From NCBI GenBank assembly GCA_029946065.1, contig JAQSDU010000004.1, positions 161,201 to 225,200 of the forward strand: a stretch of 64,000 nt of DNA. The letters are read 5' to 3'. Below, in pieces: positions 63,108-64,000 of this stretch (position 1 is the first letter of the stretch; each line of letters opens with the position of its first letter). Under the pieces are notes generated by a model, which was not told where the DNA came from, searched no databases, and saw nothing but the letters and a program-made list of their open reading frames with translations. The stretch comes from Flavobacterium sp. GTDB taxonomy: Bacteria > Bacteroidota > Bacteroidia > Flavobacteriales > Flavobacteriaceae. A program made the translations under genes and the position numbers.

Positions 63108-63869
63108 ATGAAGTATTCGTATATCATTATTGACGACGACGCTGCCAGTATTTCGAAAACCGCCAAGATGTTTGCAGGTTTTTCGAACTATTTCCTTTTG
63201 GGTAGTGCTGATAATGCTGAAGATGCTGTAAATCTGGCACTGGAACACAAGCCGAAAATGATCGTGCTTGAGATTGATCCTGACAAAAAAGATAGCGGAT
63301 TATCGCTTGGGCTCATCAACGAATTGTATCGTTTTATGAAAGTTGTGCCCAAAATTGTGGTGCTTACGAAGGGCAAGGAATTGGCTTATCAAGCCATTAA
63401 GCATGAGATTTTTGACTACTTGGTCAAACCGCTTAACGTGCATGAACTACGGAAAACGCTCATTAAATTCGAGCGCAATACCGAAGCACTGCCAACGACG
63501 ATCTGCATCAAGTCTTATGGCGATTATCGTTTTATAGACACCGAAGACATCGTTTATGCGAAAGCCGACAACAACTCGACCGATATTTTTATGAACAACG
63601 GCGATATGGTGACGGCTTTTAAGACGATGAAGCATTTTGAGAATACGCTGCCGGAAGAGTTTATTCGGATCCACAACAGTTATATCATCAATATGAATTA
63701 TGTGGGTAGGATCCATTTGGGGAATAACACTTGTTATATCAAGAACAGTAAGATCCAGATTCCGTTTTCGAAATCGTATAAGAAGAACATCGATTTGCTG
63801 ATCAATCTCATTGGTGCGAATGAAGATCGGGACATCAGGAATATTCTTGACCTCGACAATATGAATTAG
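63108..63869 (+). CDS. LytTR-type response regulator with altered phosphoacceptor site
   Basis: The 253-residue protein has a receiver domain (about 1-122) and a LytTR DNA-binding domain (about 148-245: DIVYAKADNNSTDIFMNNG, FIRIHNSYIINMNYV). The acidic residues Asp9-Asp11, Thr in VVLTKG and Lys in YLVKPL are present. At the usual phosphoacceptor place (consensus LDI-x-MP) it has VLEIDPD, so Glu55 replaces the Asp, with Asp57 two residues on. That may mean a permanently active-like or unphosphorylated regulator. No kinase gene is adjacent. Confidence 0.85.
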   Translation: MKYSYIIIDDDAASISKTAKMFAGFSNYFLLGSADNAEDAVNLALEHKPKMIVLEIDPDKKDSGLSLGLINELYRFMKVVPKIVVLTKGKELAYQAIKHEIFDYLVKPLNVHELRKTLIKFERNTEALPTTICIKSYGDYRFIDTEDIVYAKADNNSTDIFMNNGDMVTAFKTMKHFENTLPEEFIRIHNSYIINMNYVGRIHLGNNTCYIKNSKIQIPFSKSYKKNIDLLINLIGANEDRDIRNILDLDNMN

Positions 63870-64000
63870 GCTGATTTTATTTAAAATCATGCATTTCGTC
63901 GACAATATATGGTTTTTATCGTTGAAATTGTATTTTCCTAAGAATCAACAACCCCTAAAACACAGCCGTTTACTACCATACAACCACCATCTACAATAAA
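63870..64000. other. Right window edge, no gene identified
   Basis: GATTTTA and TAAAATC pair around TT at 63873-63888, a weak AT hairpin after the LytTR gene. The remaining 110 bases have no recognised gene. The sequence starting ATGCATTTCGTCGA (63889) resembles ATGCACTTCGTCAG at 62879, upstream of the same gene; this could be chance. Confidence 0.4.

Overview
The window reads as chromosome of a low-GC member of the Flavobacteriaceae, most likely Flavobacterium or a close relative. Supporting signs: many gene starts are preceded by the Bacteroidetes -7 element TAnnTTTG instead of an E. coli-type -10. Several families typical of the phylum occur (SprE/PorW, the Bat aerotolerance operon, DUF5687, DUF4254, an IPExxxVDY protein). 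The ATP synthase cluster ends with atpG and lacks atpD and atpC, and TTG start codons are fairly common. I saw no rRNA, tRNA, CRISPR array, transposase, integrase or prophage.

Layout. 1-3600 (minus): flippase, dUTPase, secreted TPR protein and the start of a sugar nucleotidyltransferase that runs off the left edge. 3719-5803: secreted prolyl oligopeptidase. 5862-15022 (minus): sprE/porW, bactofilin, atpZ, a small membrane protein and atpB-E-F-H-A-G. 15279-19175 (minus): PadR regulator, two membrane proteins with related N-termini, and an ABC permease plus ATPase. 19296-24957: ferredoxin-type reductase, GT9 glycosyltransferase with a DUF4254 protein, PlsC-like acyltransferase, acyl-ACP desaturase, HD hydrolase. 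25020-29740 (minus): acpP, fabF, rnc, IPExxxVDY protein, pyk. 29915-34741 (plus): purN, a secreted protein, rnhA, PfkB kinase, a long amidophosphoribosyltransferase. 35024-42443: dus, YihY, a PQQ-propeller-like protein, lepA, a small conserved protein, CvpA. 42458-51394 (minus): moxR, DUF58, a 538-residue membrane protein, batA-B-C-D-E. 51606-54712: aldo/keto reductase, SDR, a structured RNA candidate, an AlbA_2-like protein. 54777-61819 (minus): accessory-looking block with two tandem TPR histidine kinases (the first without its ATPase domain), a response regulator, a lipoprotein ending in an M15-peptidase-like domain, small secreted proteins and two unlisted single-pass membrane miniproteins. 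62049-63869: metallophosphoesterase and a LytTR regulator with an altered phosphoacceptor position.

The most unusual signal is not a gene. At least fifteen intergenic gaps hold short degenerate tandem words with a strict period, usually 7 nt and sometimes 8 or about 10. The words differ from gap to gap, and in many gaps a second arm carries the complementary words in the same phase, so the gap can fold on itself. They occur inside the atp operon, between bat genes, between convergent genes and in 5' leaders. No protein in the window explains them.

Other points worth following are the half-kinase tandem duplication, the RNA candidate at 53477-53556 (resembling Flavo-1-like intergenic RNAs as I remember them), the toxin-like M15 lipoprotein locus, and the hairpin directly behind atpE.
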